A stretch of DNA of 64,000 nt. Source: Phycisphaerales bacterium UBA5793 (GTDB lineage: Bacteria; Planctomycetota; Phycisphaerae; Phycisphaerales; UBA5793). A model generated the notes under the pieces. The model was given only the letters and a program-made list of their open reading frames with translations, had not been told where the DNA came from and made no database searches. The translations under genes and the position numbers were made by a program. Position 1 is the stretch's first letter. The number at the start of each line of letters is the position of its first letter. Below, one piece after another: positions 42,753 through 51,932 of the stretch. The stretch lies in the NCBI GenBank assembly GCA_002418285.1, contig DIDT01000018.1, positions 124,001-188,000 of the forward strand, written 5' to 3'.

Positions 42753-44323
42753 GAAGCGGTGATTGAGGAGAGCGCCTCACGTTCGATGGCCTTGCGCATC
42801 CACTGATCGCGGGGCAATCGCTGCATGGCGATGAGGATGTCGCGTGTCGGATCGTCCTGCTTGGCACTGATGATCGCCTTGAAGGCGCCGGTGAGGAGCA
42901 TCTGCGTGGCGAGCTGGTAGAAGTCGTAGCGATGCTCGTTGTCGTGGGGGCCTTCGATACCAGGCTTGGCGCGTTTGGAGACGACGACAACGATGCCGCC
43001 GGGCTCGAGAACGCGCGCGACTTCGTTGAAGAGTCCGACGGGATTCGGGTGCCTTTCGACAACATCGAAGAGCAGCACGAGGTCGGTCTGTTCGTCTTCA
43101 ACTGGCAGGCGGCGCCGGTCGGTGACGTGCTCGAAGCGAGGTCTCTGTTTCGGGTAGGTTTCCTTCTGCGCCATGGCGCGAGCCAGCGCAACCATGGGCG
43201 CGCGTTCATCGAGACCAAGGTAGGGCACGCTTCGTGTGGCGAGAAGATGTCCGATCAAGCCGCAGTCGCTGCCAATGTGGACGGCGAGTCGGTGCGGGCC
43301 GGCCTGTTTGAGCACATCCGTGGTTACTTTGAGCCGCAGATCGATGTCGGCGCGAAGGGCGGCGTCGGAGCGGTAGCGGTTCCAGTCGGTGTGATCGGGA
43401 GAGGTCATTCCGGGCTGCGGCACGACGGGATCGGTGTGGGTTGCAAACCACTTCGGATTCCACAGAAGCGGCGTGCCCGCAAAGCGATCACGGACGTAGT
43501 CGAGATCCGGCGCGAGTCGGCTGAAGCCCCATTTCTGCTCGAAGCGATCGATGGACTTCTGCAGACCGCCGCTCGAGTCGGCGGCCGTCTGGCGATCGCC
43601 GCGTTCGGAGTGGGCGTGGATGTACTCGATGTCGGGCACGGCCCAGCAGCGCCAGCCGGCGAGTCGGGCGCGGACGCCGAAGTCGACGGTCTGGCCGCGC
43701 AGAAACGTCTCGTCGTAGCCGCCGACTTCGTCGAAGACTCTCTTGCGGCAGCAGTAAAAGCAGCCCATGGTGTCATCGACTTCCATGGCGCAGTTCACGG
43801 CGTCGCGCGGCAGGCCGTGCGCGTTGTGGTGGTAGCCGTTGGGATGGAGGAGCCAGTCGCCGAACTCGTGGATCTGGCCGAGCACGTTGAGTTGCTTGGG
43901 GCCGATGGTGCCGAGGTTGGGCGGGCCGCCGTCGAAGATGGCGCAGAGCCGGCTGACCCAGTTGGGCGTGAGGCAGATGATGTCGCCGTCGAGTCGGGCG
44001 AGGTATTCGCCGCGTGCGGCGCGGGAGAGTTTGTTGGCGGTGATGGCGAGCACGCCACAGTGCGGCGCTTCGGTCAGGGTGAGGAAGGGGCGGCCGTCGG
44101 GCCAGGTGCGCTTGGCGGCCCAGTCGCGGAGGGTATCGAGACTGTCATCAGTTGAGCCGTCGTCGAAGGTGAGAACTTCGAAAGGAGTCGGGTCATCTCG
44201 GAGGGTCTCATCAAGCGATTCGAGCAGATCCCGTATGAAGTCGCGCTCGCCGCTGCGCGAGGAAGCCCGGCCGTTGTTGAAGTTGGGAATGAGGATGGAG
44301 ACCCGGGGTAGGGGCGAGGACAT
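42632..44323 (-). CDS. Glycosyltransferase family 2-methyltransferase fusion
   Basis: The 563-aa product joins two enzymes. Residues ~5-280 are a GT2 glycosyltransferase with VSILIPNFNN, FDDGSTDDSL (nucleotide-binding Asp), ARLDGDIICLTPNW (DxD-type metal site) and a later GYDETFLRGQTVDFGVRARLAGW. Residues ~330-500 are a class I SAM methyltransferase-like domain: VHIGSDCGLIGHLLAT, GLDERAPMVALARAM, DLVLLFDVVERHPNPVGLFNEVARVLEPGGIVVVVSK. The glycine motif is divergent (H-I-G-S-D-C-G). It probably builds and modifies a surface glycan. The tail overlaps the convergent gene; no sugar cluster surrounds it. Confidence 0.9.
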   Translation of the reverse strand: MSSPLPRVSILIPNFNNGRASSRSGERDFIRDLLESLDETLRDDPTPFEVLTFDDGSTDDSLDTLRDWAAKRTWPDGRPFLTLTEAPHCGVLAITANKLSRAARGEYLARLDGDIICLTPNWVSRLCAIFDGGPPNLGTIGPKQLNVLGQIHEFGDWLLHPNGYHHNAHGLPRDAVNCAMEVDDTMGCFYCCRKRVFDEVGGYDETFLRGQTVDFGVRARLAGWRCWAVPDIEYIHAHSERGDRQTAADSSGGLQKSIDRFEQKWGFSRLAPDLDYVRDRFAGTPLLWNPKWFATHTDPVVPQPGMTSPDHTDWNRYRSDAALRADIDLRLKVTTDVLKQAGPHRLAVHIGSDCGLIGHLLATRSVPYLGLDERAPMVALARAMAQKETYPKQRPRFEHVTDRRRLPVEDEQTDLVLLFDVVERHPNPVGLFNEVARVLEPGGIVVVVSKRAKPGIEGPHDNEHRYDFYQLATQMLLTGAFKAIISAKQDDPTRDILIAMQRLPRDQWMRKAIEREALSSITASQREGAPASLPNTRESMSNDPVEASSANAVRRMSNCSVAT

Positions 44324-44330
44324 GTTGAGA

Positions 44331-45170
44331 TTATCGGTCTTGATCGGCGGGTGTCTCCAGCGACGGCGGTGGCGTCCACAGAGGAGTCAGTTCGGGAGTG
44401 GCGGCAATTGCGCCCAGCGCTCCGTGGAGCGGGTAGAGCCCGATGGCAAGCGTCAGGATGAAGAGGAATGCCAGAAGCGGTATGCCAATCGAAGCAATGT
44501 TGTCGGCTGCTACGGGCTGTCCGGTGCCCGCGAATCCTGCAATCAGGACCAGGAGAATCAGGCTGGCGGCCGCAGCGATAGGCAAGAGCAGGAGCGTCAA
44601 GCAGGCAGTTTGAAGAGCTGCATGTGAGAGGAACACATTGACGGTTCGGACAAACACCCGCCACGTCGCGATGGTTCCGATGAAGTGACTGACGATCGCC
44701 AGGAAGAGAATCAGGCAGGCGATTCGGAATGAAACCACAACAAAGAGCAGCGCTGTCCCGTACAGGATCATTGCCGATCCGATGAACAGCGCGGCGATCC
44801 GTCGGGGCTGACCTGGTTTGTACACAGCCTTTGGCTCGAATTCCACCGCGGCACCGAGTTGGAGCAAAGCAAACATGCAAGCACCGAGCGGAAACAGGGG
44901 GAACGCGACTATTGAGAGGATCAGAGCGTAGTGGGCGACCATGAGCGAGAGCACACCCGAGTGGACGCGCATCAGCCACGTCCTGTCTTTGCGACGGCGA
45001 CGGATGGTTTCGTCGATGGCGAAGCCGCATTCGGGGCAGCGACCGTCGCTGCGCAAGCCGTGGAGGTCATAGCTGCACTCGGCACAGAATATGTGCCCCG
45101 CAACGATCGACTCGCCACGATCGGCGTCGCCGGACAAGAGCGGAGTGTCCTGAGGGTTGAGGCCGGTCAT
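44331..45170 (-). CDS. Zinc-ribbon multi-helix membrane protein, paralogue 3 of 3
   Basis: The 279-aa product has an N-terminal ribbon (FCAECSYDLHGLRSDGRCPECGFAID, residues ~28-53), then a soluble linker and about six to seven helices arranged like its two upstream neighbours. ATG 45168-45170 overlaps the neighbour's stop by 4 bp (ATGA). A longer frame to 45881 is antisense-like and rejected. The first helix motif VHSGVLSLMVAHYALILSIVAFPLFPLG aligns with SGIQSMLVGHYFILVSLLVWPFSLIG in the middle paralogue. Function unknown. Confidence 0.85.
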   Translation of the reverse strand: MTGLNPQDTPLLSGDADRGESIVAGHIFCAECSYDLHGLRSDGRCPECGFAIDETIRRRRKDRTWLMRVHSGVLSLMVAHYALILSIVAFPLFPLGACMFALLQLGAAVEFEPKAVYKPGQPRRIAALFIGSAMILYGTALLFVVVSFRIACLILFLAIVSHFIGTIATWRVFVRTVNVFLSHAALQTACLTLLLLPIAAAASLILLVLIAGFAGTGQPVAADNIASIGIPLLAFLFILTLAIGLYPLHGALGAIAATPELTPLWTPPPSLETPADQDR

Positions 45171-45979
45171 TGGGCGTCCTGCGCCCCGCTCGGCAACGAG
45201 ACGAGTTGTCGGCGGGTGGCCCGGATGGACATGTGCAATACTACGAGTGAAGCGAGAAGCCATAGCATCGCCAGCGCGCAGAGAATGAGCAGCACCTGCG
45301 GATCCAGGCCCGGACCCGAAGCCGCCGAGCGCATGATCCAGGCGTCTGCGGAGGGCCCCGCGAGAAGCGCGGCCAATGCGGCGGTCAGGCATTTGAGGCT
45401 GCGGGCCGCCGTTGCCAGTTGAAGGGAGATGCCTCGCCTCATGACGGCCTCGAATCGACTCCACGCAATCGTGATTCCGCCGGCGTGAAGCGAGGCGGCG
45501 AGCAGGACCAGAGGCGGGCCCCCCGCAAAGCCGACAACCATCATGACGCCTCCCACGGCGTAGCCGACCGCACCGACCGTGATAAGCAGCATGAGCCAGT
45601 GGTTCCGCGCGCGCGGTGTGAAATCGTCCGGGTGGCGCGCAGCGAGATCGATGGCCGATCCAACCTGCAGCAGCATGGCGAGGCAGAAACCGATCAGCGA
45701 GAACGGCCAGACGAGGAGCGAGACGAGGATGAAGTAGTGACCGACGAGCATGGACTGAATGCCGGACTTGACATTGGCAAGCCAGGCTGCGTCGTTGGTC
45801 GCGCGAAGCGTCACTTCGATGGGGAGATTGCACTCCGGGCACCGGGCATCGGCGGCAAGAGTGTGAATGTTGTAGCCGCACGCCACGCAGGCGACGTCGA
45901 CACCGACATGCCCGGTGTCATCCACCTGTGAGCGGTGGTCGTGCGGCGCGCGAGCAGTTGATGAATGGGGTGCGTTCAT
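45167..45979 (-). CDS. Zinc-ribbon multi-helix membrane protein, paralogue 2 of 3
   Basis: The 270-aa product carries CVACGYNIHTLAADARCPECNLPIE (residues ~31-55) and about six helices (for example MLVGHYFILVSLLVWPFSLIGFCLAM and VLLILCALAMLWLLASLVVLHMS). It overlaps both neighbours by ATGA quartets (45976-45979 and 45167-45170), so the three genes are translated as a unit. The ribbon would face the cytoplasm if the first helix enters from inside. Function unknown. Confidence 0.85.
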   Translation of the reverse strand: MNAPHSSTARAPHDHRSQVDDTGHVGVDVACVACGYNIHTLAADARCPECNLPIEVTLRATNDAAWLANVKSGIQSMLVGHYFILVSLLVWPFSLIGFCLAMLLQVGSAIDLAARHPDDFTPRARNHWLMLLITVGAVGYAVGGVMMVVGFAGGPPLVLLAASLHAGGITIAWSRFEAVMRRGISLQLATAARSLKCLTAALAALLAGPSADAWIMRSAASGPGLDPQVLLILCALAMLWLLASLVVLHMSIRATRRQLVSLPSGAQDAQ

Positions 45980-46782
45980 GGCGATGCGGCAGTGGCGGGC
46001 GCGTCTCCGATCAATCTCCGAATCGAGATACTCATCAAATGCAATGTGATCAATGAAGCGAAGTACCAGACGAGCAACCCAACCATGAGCAAGCCTGCAC
46101 TGGCTAACGCGGCGTAGCGCACCGGAGACCAGACGAGAGTGAGCTGGCGGGAGGCCGCCGTCAACACGGAGAAGACGGCGATCGAAATCGTCAGCCAGTA
46201 GAGGTTGCGTGCGATGACGGCGGAGTTTGGCGAGATGCCCAGATCCATGAGCGTCTCGATGCGCCGCCAGAGAAGAGCGAGCCCGCCAAGGTGGGCAAGC
46301 GTGGCGATCGGAAGGAGCACCCACTTGAGCGAGGATGAACTGATGGGTGAGATCGACGCCAGGAAATAGCCGCCAAGCGCGATGCCGAGAAACAGGAGCG
46401 GCCCAGGTGTGTTTGAGTGTCGGCGAGGGAGTTTCGGATTCGGGGTGATGAGACACAGCGCGCCGCCAAAGTGCATCAGACTGACCACAACCAGCTCGAT
46501 TGGCCCGAAAGATCTGAAGGCGCCGAGCAACACGGCAACGTACAGGCTCGCAACCATCCACCGAACGCCGGTACGAATGGTGCGCAGCCAGGTATCGTCG
46601 AGGGTGATCGCGTCGATCGTGGCGCTGATCTCGCAGGCGCACTCGGGGCAGACGCCGCTGGCGCTCAGGCTATGCAGATCGTACTGGCACGAGATGCAAT
46701 GCAGGTGCGAGTCGAGAATCCGATCCGTGTGCGACGGCCCTACTGAAGGGGACCCGGTCTGGGCGAGCGTTTCTTCAGTCAC
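45976..46782 (-). CDS. Zinc-ribbon multi-helix membrane protein, paralogue 1 of 3
   Basis: GTG 46780-46782 is the start (in-frame ATG absent before the ribbon), with a GGAGCGAGGGG stretch upstream. The 268-aa product has CISCQYDLHSLSASGVCPECACEIS (residues ~29-53) and about six helices (WMVASLYVAVLLGAF, LLFLGIALGGYFLASI, YAALASAGLLMVGLLVWYFASLITLHLMS). It lies 33 bp after ribBX and is the first of three paralogues overlapping by 4 bp each. Confidence 0.85.
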   Translation of the reverse strand: MTEETLAQTGSPSVGPSHTDRILDSHLHCISCQYDLHSLSASGVCPECACEISATIDAITLDDTWLRTIRTGVRWMVASLYVAVLLGAFRSFGPIELVVVSLMHFGGALCLITPNPKLPRRHSNTPGPLLFLGIALGGYFLASISPISSSSLKWVLLPIATLAHLGGLALLWRRIETLMDLGISPNSAVIARNLYWLTISIAVFSVLTAASRQLTLVWSPVRYAALASAGLLMVGLLVWYFASLITLHLMSISIRRLIGDAPATAASP

Positions 46783-46815
46783 GTAGCCCCTCGCTCCGTT
46801 GGGCGCAATAGAAAC

Positions 46816-48018
46816 TCAGGAATCGAAGTCGGGGATCGGGACACTCTCAACGATCTCAAGGCCGAATGCGCTCAGGCCGTGCAGTTTCAACTGGTGGTTG
46901 GTGAGCACGCGCAGTCTGGTCAGGCCGAGGTCGCGGAGGATCTGGCCGCCGACGCCAAAGTCGCGCCGGTCCATGGGCACGGCCTTGCTGCCCACGCCGT
47001 GCGGATCGGTGAGGTTGGGCTGCGAATCGACCTTGACATGCGCGGACGAGGAGAGCGTCTGCAGGCGGCCGAGCAGACCTTCGCCCACGCCTGATGGCCG
47101 CAGGTAGACAAGTGCGCCGCGGCCCTCGCGCTGAATTGCTTCCAGGGATGCTGCGAGGACGCGATTGGTCGGCTGGGTGCGATCGCCGAAGATATCGCCG
47201 AGCAGGTTGCGGCGATGCATGCGCACCAGCACCGGATCGGTTTGCTCCACGACACGGCCCGAGGCATCCATGTCGCCGACGCCGCCGACGGTCAGTGCGA
47301 TGTGGGGCAGTGGATCGACGACACTCTGATAGGCGAAGAGATTGAACGTGCCATGGTCGGTCTCGATGAGCGAGCCACCAATGGGATCGAGACGATGGAC
47401 GAGGCGCTCGCGCTCGAGTCGGTAGTGAATGATCTGCTCGACGGAACAGATTTTGAGATCATGTTCTTTGGCGAAGATCTCGAGATCGGGCATGCGGGCC
47501 ATCTCGCCGTCGTCGCGGCTGATCTCACTTATGACGGCGGCGGGTCGCAAACCAGCGAGACGCGCGAGATCGACGGAGCCTTCTGTTTGACCCGTGCGCA
47601 CGAGCACGCCGCCATCTCGCGCGCGAAGGGGGACCATGTGGCCGGGACGAACGAGGTCGGCCGGGCCGCTGGAGGGATCGACGGCGACACGAACGGTCCG
47701 GGTGCGATCGGATGCGGAGATACCGGTGCTGACGCCGTGCTTCGGATGGCCATCGATGGAGACGGCCATTGCGGTGCTGCGCAGCGAGGTGTTGACGGGC
47801 GTCTGCGGGTGCAGTTCAAGGCGATCGCAATCTTCGCCGGCGAGCGCGAGGCACAGATAGCCCGGCGTCTGGCGGGTCATGAAGTGGATGATCTCGGGTG
47901 TGACCAGTTCGGCAGCGCAGACGAGGTCGCCCTCGTTTTCACGATCTTCATCATCGACGAGGATGATCATCCGGCCGCGCCTGAGGTCTTCGAGAATTTC
48001 AGGGATGGGAGCAAGCAT
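46816..48018 (-). CDS. ribB: 3,4-dihydroxy-2-butanone 4-phosphate synthase with degenerate GTP cyclohydrolase II domain (RibBX type)
   Basis: The 400-aa product makes the four-carbon precursor of riboflavin. The N-terminal RibB domain is intact: VDDEDRENEGDLVCAAELVTPE, GHMVPLRARDGGVLVRTGQTEGSVDLARLAGL and SEISRDDGEMARMPDL. The C-terminal half (residues ~210-400) aligns with GTP cyclohydrolase II, but the zinc-binding segment (usually ending C-L-T-G-D-x-F-G ... C-D-C) reads RMHRRNLLGDIFGDRTQPTN, so all three zinc cysteines are gone and cyclohydrolase activity is unlikely. ATG 48016-48018 is chosen over an unsupported longer frame. A separate ribA is expected elsewhere. Confidence 0.93.
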   Translation of the reverse strand: MLAPIPEILEDLRRGRMIILVDDEDRENEGDLVCAAELVTPEIIHFMTRQTPGYLCLALAGEDCDRLELHPQTPVNTSLRSTAMAVSIDGHPKHGVSTGISASDRTRTVRVAVDPSSGPADLVRPGHMVPLRARDGGVLVRTGQTEGSVDLARLAGLRPAAVISEISRDDGEMARMPDLEIFAKEHDLKICSVEQIIHYRLERERLVHRLDPIGGSLIETDHGTFNLFAYQSVVDPLPHIALTVGGVGDMDASGRVVEQTDPVLVRMHRRNLLGDIFGDRTQPTNRVLAASLEAIQREGRGALVYLRPSGVGEGLLGRLQTLSSSAHVKVDSQPNLTDPHGVGSKAVPMDRRDFGVGGQILRDLGLTRLRVLTNHQLKLHGLSAFGLEIVESVPIPDFDS

Positions 48019-48058
48019 GTGCGGCAATCTTATGCCGCGAGCGCGTGCGGCGCGGGAG

Positions 48059-48562
48059 TCACGCCGAAAGGCGGGATTGCCATTCCTGAAGCACCGCAAG
48101 ATCGGCGCGATTCTCCTCGAGCATCTCAAGCAGTGCCGGAGACACCCTGTCAGCGCCGGGGCGAGTGGTGATGGCCTGGAGCACCACCTGAGCGCGATTG
48201 ATCATGTCCTGCTTGGTTTCGATGAACCGCGGCAGGAGGTTGGTCCAACTGGTGTAGTTGGCGTGGCTGTTGGCCTTGGCATAGGCGCCGTTGATGGTGA
48301 CGCCGCCGAGTGATTCGATGAGATGCGCGAGCCGATCGGAGTGCTCGTAACTCAATTTCATCATGCGCCGGCAGAGCGTGCGGAGCCGAATGGTCTTGGC
48401 ATCCGTGTAGGGCTCCCACGACTCGAGGTAGCGAAAGAAGCTGCGCGACTCGGCGATGTAGAGTTCGTTGAGCAGCTCGATGGCGCCGGCGTAGTCGGGC
48501 GCGCCGGCGTCGGGCACGACGAGGAAGGCGTCGTCAAACTGAAGCTCCTGACTCGCGGTCAT
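48059..48562 (-). CDS. Ferritin-like helical protein, 167 aa
   Basis: ATG 48560-48562 overlaps the nuoN stop by 4 bp, so it is translated with the complex I block. The helical product has ELLNELYIAESRSFFRYLESWEPY and MKLSYEHSDRLAHLIESLGG, the spaced Glu and E-x-x-H-like pattern (Y-E-H-S-D-R-L) of ferritin-like four-helix proteins that often bind a di-iron centre. A third and fourth helix follow (FIETKQDMINRAQVVLQAI; ALLEMLEENRADLAVLQEW). Iron binding is inferred. Its role beside complex I is unknown. Confidence 0.75.
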   Translation of the reverse strand: MTASQELQFDDAFLVVPDAGAPDYAGAIELLNELYIAESRSFFRYLESWEPYTDAKTIRLRTLCRRMMKLSYEHSDRLAHLIESLGGVTINGAYAKANSHANYTSWTNLLPRFIETKQDMINRAQVVLQAITTRPGADRVSPALLEMLEENRADLAVLQEWQSRLSA

Positions 48563-50184
48563 TGGCCGGCCTCCGCGACGTTCTCTTTGGACGCGATCAC
48601 TGGATCGCCACTTGGCAGCGTTGCCTGCGCGTCGACTGGTGGGAGGTCCATCATGAACACCATCCGCGAATTGTTCTTGGCCCACGCGGTGGCTGGGTCG
48701 GGCAGGATGCCGGTGGCGAAGACGCCAAGCAGCGCGATGCCGATCACGCCGTACATCGCCGGGGCGACGCTGAGGACGCGCGAGCTGGTCGGCTGCTTCC
48801 AGACCATGATGATGATGGGCTTGAGGTAGAAGTAGAGGCTGAAGACGGTGTTGATGATCAGCGCGACGACGAGCCACCACATGCCTTCGTTCCACATCTG
48901 GAAGCCGAAGCGAACTTTGCCCCAGAAGCCGCCAGTGAGCGGCATGCCGAAGAGGCTCAGCAAGAAGCAGCCCATGGCGACGGCGAGGAAGATGTTGCGC
49001 TGGCCGAGGCCGGCAAATTCGTCGAGCGATTCGCTGCTGGATTCCTTGGCGACTACCGAAGCAACGGCGAAGGCGCCGAGGTTCATGAAGGCGTAGACGA
49101 TGAGATAGAAGAGCAAGGCGTAGGCAACCTCGGTCGGTTGCATGTTGTTCATCGACGCAGTGAGCAGGCCGGCAAGCATGATCATGTAGCCGGCATGCGC
49201 GATGGAGGAGTAGGCGAGAAGCCGCTTGACGTTGGTCTGGAAATAGGCGGCGAGGTTGCCCCACGTGGCGGTGACGACGCCGACGAGGCCGACGAAGGTG
49301 CCGATGCCCAGCAGGATCTGCCGTGCATGCTCGCCGCTGGAGAAGTGTCCCAGCGTCATCATGATGCGAACGAGCAGGGCGATGGCGCCGGCCTTGGAGG
49401 CGACGCTGAGGAAGGTCGTAATCTCGATCGACGCGCCTTCGAAGACGTCCGGACACCAGAAGTGGATGGGCACGGCGGAGAGTTTGAAGCCAATGCCGAT
49501 GAGCAGGCCGAAGACGCCCATGAGCAGGCCGACACTCATGCCTTCGGCGGCGACGCGCTGGGCGACGGCGACGAGGTCAAGCGTGCCGTAGTAGCCGTAG
49601 AGCATCGACAGGCCATAGAGCATCAGCGCCGATGCCACGGCACCGATGAGCACGTACTTGAGGCTCGCTTCACTGCTGCGGTAGGTCTGCTTGTTGAAGC
49701 CCGCCAGAGCGTAGCTCGGGAAGGAGGCGGCCTCGATGGCGAGGAAGACCATGAGGAAGTTGGTCGCCGAGGCCATGAGGCTCATGCCCAGCGCGCCGCT
49801 GAGGACGAGCGACAGGTAATCGGGCCCGTCGGTCAGGCGGACCTGGCTGCGCGTGACGCTGGACCACAGGACGATGACCAGCAGCGTGAAGATGTAGATG
49901 ATGATCTTGACGCTGAGTGCGAAGTGATCGACGACGACCATGCCGCCGAGCACCGAGTGATCGGGCAGGGTCAGGCCGGCTGAACCGGTGAGCAGGGCGA
50001 CGGCGGAGATGATCGCGGCGAGCAGGGCGATGATGGCCAGCGCGGTGAGCGGGGCGTGCGATGCGCGGAACATCGCACGAAGCGGCGGAAGCACCGGCGC
50101 GATCAACGCCACGCAGATCGCCACGAGCAGACACAGCTCCGGGAGCAGAGTGAGAACTTCGGACCAGGACATTCCAACCGGCAT
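48559..50184 (-). CDS. nuoN: NADH-quinone oxidoreductase subunit N
   Basis: The 541-aa antiporter-like proton-pumping subunit has the family's many helices and the motif 'VPIHFWCPDVFEGASIEITTFLSVASKAGAIALLVRI' with the conserved Lys, plus 'NVKRLLAYSSIAHAGYMIMLAGL'. It is the last complex I gene of the nuoJKLMN block. The C-terminal ~35 residues after the last helix (MDLPPVDAQATLPSG...) are soluble and longer than usual. Confidence 0.95.
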   Translation of the reverse strand: MPVGMSWSEVLTLLPELCLLVAICVALIAPVLPPLRAMFRASHAPLTALAIIALLAAIISAVALLTGSAGLTLPDHSVLGGMVVVDHFALSVKIIIYIFTLLVIVLWSSVTRSQVRLTDGPDYLSLVLSGALGMSLMASATNFLMVFLAIEAASFPSYALAGFNKQTYRSSEASLKYVLIGAVASALMLYGLSMLYGYYGTLDLVAVAQRVAAEGMSVGLLMGVFGLLIGIGFKLSAVPIHFWCPDVFEGASIEITTFLSVASKAGAIALLVRIMMTLGHFSSGEHARQILLGIGTFVGLVGVVTATWGNLAAYFQTNVKRLLAYSSIAHAGYMIMLAGLLTASMNNMQPTEVAYALLFYLIVYAFMNLGAFAVASVVAKESSSESLDEFAGLGQRNIFLAVAMGCFLLSLFGMPLTGGFWGKVRFGFQMWNEGMWWLVVALIINTVFSLYFYLKPIIIMVWKQPTSSRVLSVAPAMYGVIGIALLGVFATGILPDPATAWAKNNSRMVFMMDLPPVDAQATLPSGDPVIASKENVAEAGQ

Positions 50185-50226
50185 GGTGGATCAGTTCTCC
50201 AGGCGGCGCGGGAAGCGCCGGATCAA

Positions 50227-51885
50227 TCAGAAACCAAGCGCCGCTGAGGCGGTGGTGGTCAGACTCGTGAACGGCGCGTAAATCGCGTTAAACGTGTTGG
50301 CGATCATGTCGAGTACGACGGCGGGCCAGACACCGAGCAGGATGGCAAAAAGCGCCAGCACGGCCATGACGAAGTACTCACGGGTGTTGACCATGTCGCG
50401 GCCCGAGTAGGTGTACTCCGGCTTGGCGGGGCCGAGGTAGACGCGCTGGAACATCCACAGGATGTAACCGGCGGTGAGGATGACGCCCGACGCGGCGAAG
50501 ATTCCCAAGGTGATGACGGTGACGCCGGCGCCGCTGCCGGCGAAGGGCACCCATTCTGGAGCGGCCTCGATCCAACTGATCGAGCCGAAGGTTCCCATGA
50601 GGCTGAGGATCTCGCCGGGGAAGCCGCACAGCAGCGGCAGACCGAGGCCCGCGAAGAAGCCGACTGCCGCCAGACCGGTGTAGGACGGCATGGTGTTCCA
50701 CAACCCGCCGAAGCGGTTGAGATCGCGATGATGGGCCCGCTCGTAGACGACGCCGACGAGGAAGAACATCATCGCCGAGGAGATGCCGTGGCCGATCATC
50801 TGGAAGTACGCGCCGTTGCGGCCGGCTTCGGTGAGCACGGCCAGGCCGAGGATGACATAGCCCATGTGGCTGACGGATGAATAGGCGACGAGTTTCTTCC
50901 AGTCGGTCTGGGCCATGGCACAGAAGGCGCCGTAGACGATGGAAACGACGCCGACCATGGCCACGCCGAACCACGCCCACTTGGCGGCATCAGGGAAGAT
51001 CGGGTAACTGATCCGCATCAGGGCGTAGCCGCCCATCTTGAGTAACACGCCGGCCAGAATCATGGAGATCGGCGTGGGGGCTTCGACGTGTGCATCGGGC
51101 AGCCATGTGTGGAACGGCACAGCCGGAACTTTGATGGCGAAACTGATGAAGAGCAGCACGAAGAACCACTTGGCGTAGTTCCAGTATTCACCGCCGTGGC
51201 TGAAGGCATGCTGCAAACCAGTGTCGGAAGCGAGGGCGATCATGTTGAACGAGGTCTTGCCATCGACTACCGCGGCGCCCGTGGCGACGTCGGGGACGAG
51301 GAAGTAGAAGCCGAGCATGACCATGAGCAGGCAGATGGAGCCGACCAGCGTGTAGATGAAGAACTTGATTGCCGCGTATTCCTTCCGCGGGCCGCCCCAG
51401 ATGCCAATGAGGAAGTACATGGGCAGGAGGCTGACTTCGAAGAACACGTAGAACAGGAAGAAGTCCAGCGCGAGGAAGACGCCGTACATCCCGAACATGA
51501 GCACGAGGTAGAGTGCCATGAAGGCCTTGGTGTGTTTCTCGACGTTCCAGCCGGCTGCGATGATGAGGACGTTGAGGATGCTGGTGAGCAGGAGCAGGGG
51601 CATGCTCAGGCCGTCGACGCCGACGAGGTAGTGGATGTTGACGCTGCCGATCCAGACCTTGTCGGTGATGAACTGGACGACCGTGTCGCCGCCGCTGGGC
51701 AGGTAGCCGTGGCCGCCGGCCTGGCTGTAGAAGGCCACGGCCAGTGCGACATTGATGAGCAGGACGACGATGGCGGTGACCATGGCGATCATCTTGCTCA
51801 GCGCGGGGTTGTTTTTCGGCAGCAGGCAGCCGATCGCCCCGATGAGCGGCACGAAGATCATCAGATTGACAAACAGTTCATTCAT
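50227..51885 (-). CDS. nuoM: NADH-quinone oxidoreductase subunit M
   Basis: The 552-aa membrane subunit pumps protons in complex I. Signatures include LYVVFFEVSLLPMYFLIGIWGG-like (FYVFFEVSLLPMYFLIGIWGG), 'PAVPFHTWLPDAHVEAPTPISMILAGVLLKMGGYALMRI' and 'KKLVAYSSVSHMGYVILGL'. The conserved Glu and Lys of the channel lie in these stretches. It is 42 bp from nuoN and 47 bp from nuoL on the same strand. Confidence 0.96.
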   Translation of the reverse strand: MNELFVNLMIFVPLIGAIGCLLPKNNPALSKMIAMVTAIVVLLINVALAVAFYSQAGGHGYLPSGGDTVVQFITDKVWIGSVNIHYLVGVDGLSMPLLLLTSILNVLIIAAGWNVEKHTKAFMALYLVLMFGMYGVFLALDFFLFYVFFEVSLLPMYFLIGIWGGPRKEYAAIKFFIYTLVGSICLLMVMLGFYFLVPDVATGAAVVDGKTSFNMIALASDTGLQHAFSHGGEYWNYAKWFFVLLFISFAIKVPAVPFHTWLPDAHVEAPTPISMILAGVLLKMGGYALMRISYPIFPDAAKWAWFGVAMVGVVSIVYGAFCAMAQTDWKKLVAYSSVSHMGYVILGLAVLTEAGRNGAYFQMIGHGISSAMMFFLVGVVYERAHHRDLNRFGGLWNTMPSYTGLAAVGFFAGLGLPLLCGFPGEILSLMGTFGSISWIEAAPEWVPFAGSGAGVTVITLGIFAASGVILTAGYILWMFQRVYLGPAKPEYTYSGRDMVNTREYFVMAVLALFAILLGVWPAVVLDMIANTFNAIYAPFTSLTTTASAALGF

Positions 51886-51932
51886 GGGAATCCCCAGCCC
51901 GCGTGGGCCGCTTCAAGTCCTTTCATGCCGCC

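Noticed and set aside
46816..48060. FMN riboswitch upstream of ribBX
   Set aside because: Only 40 bp separate it from the ferritin-like gene and no RFN-type structure is visible.
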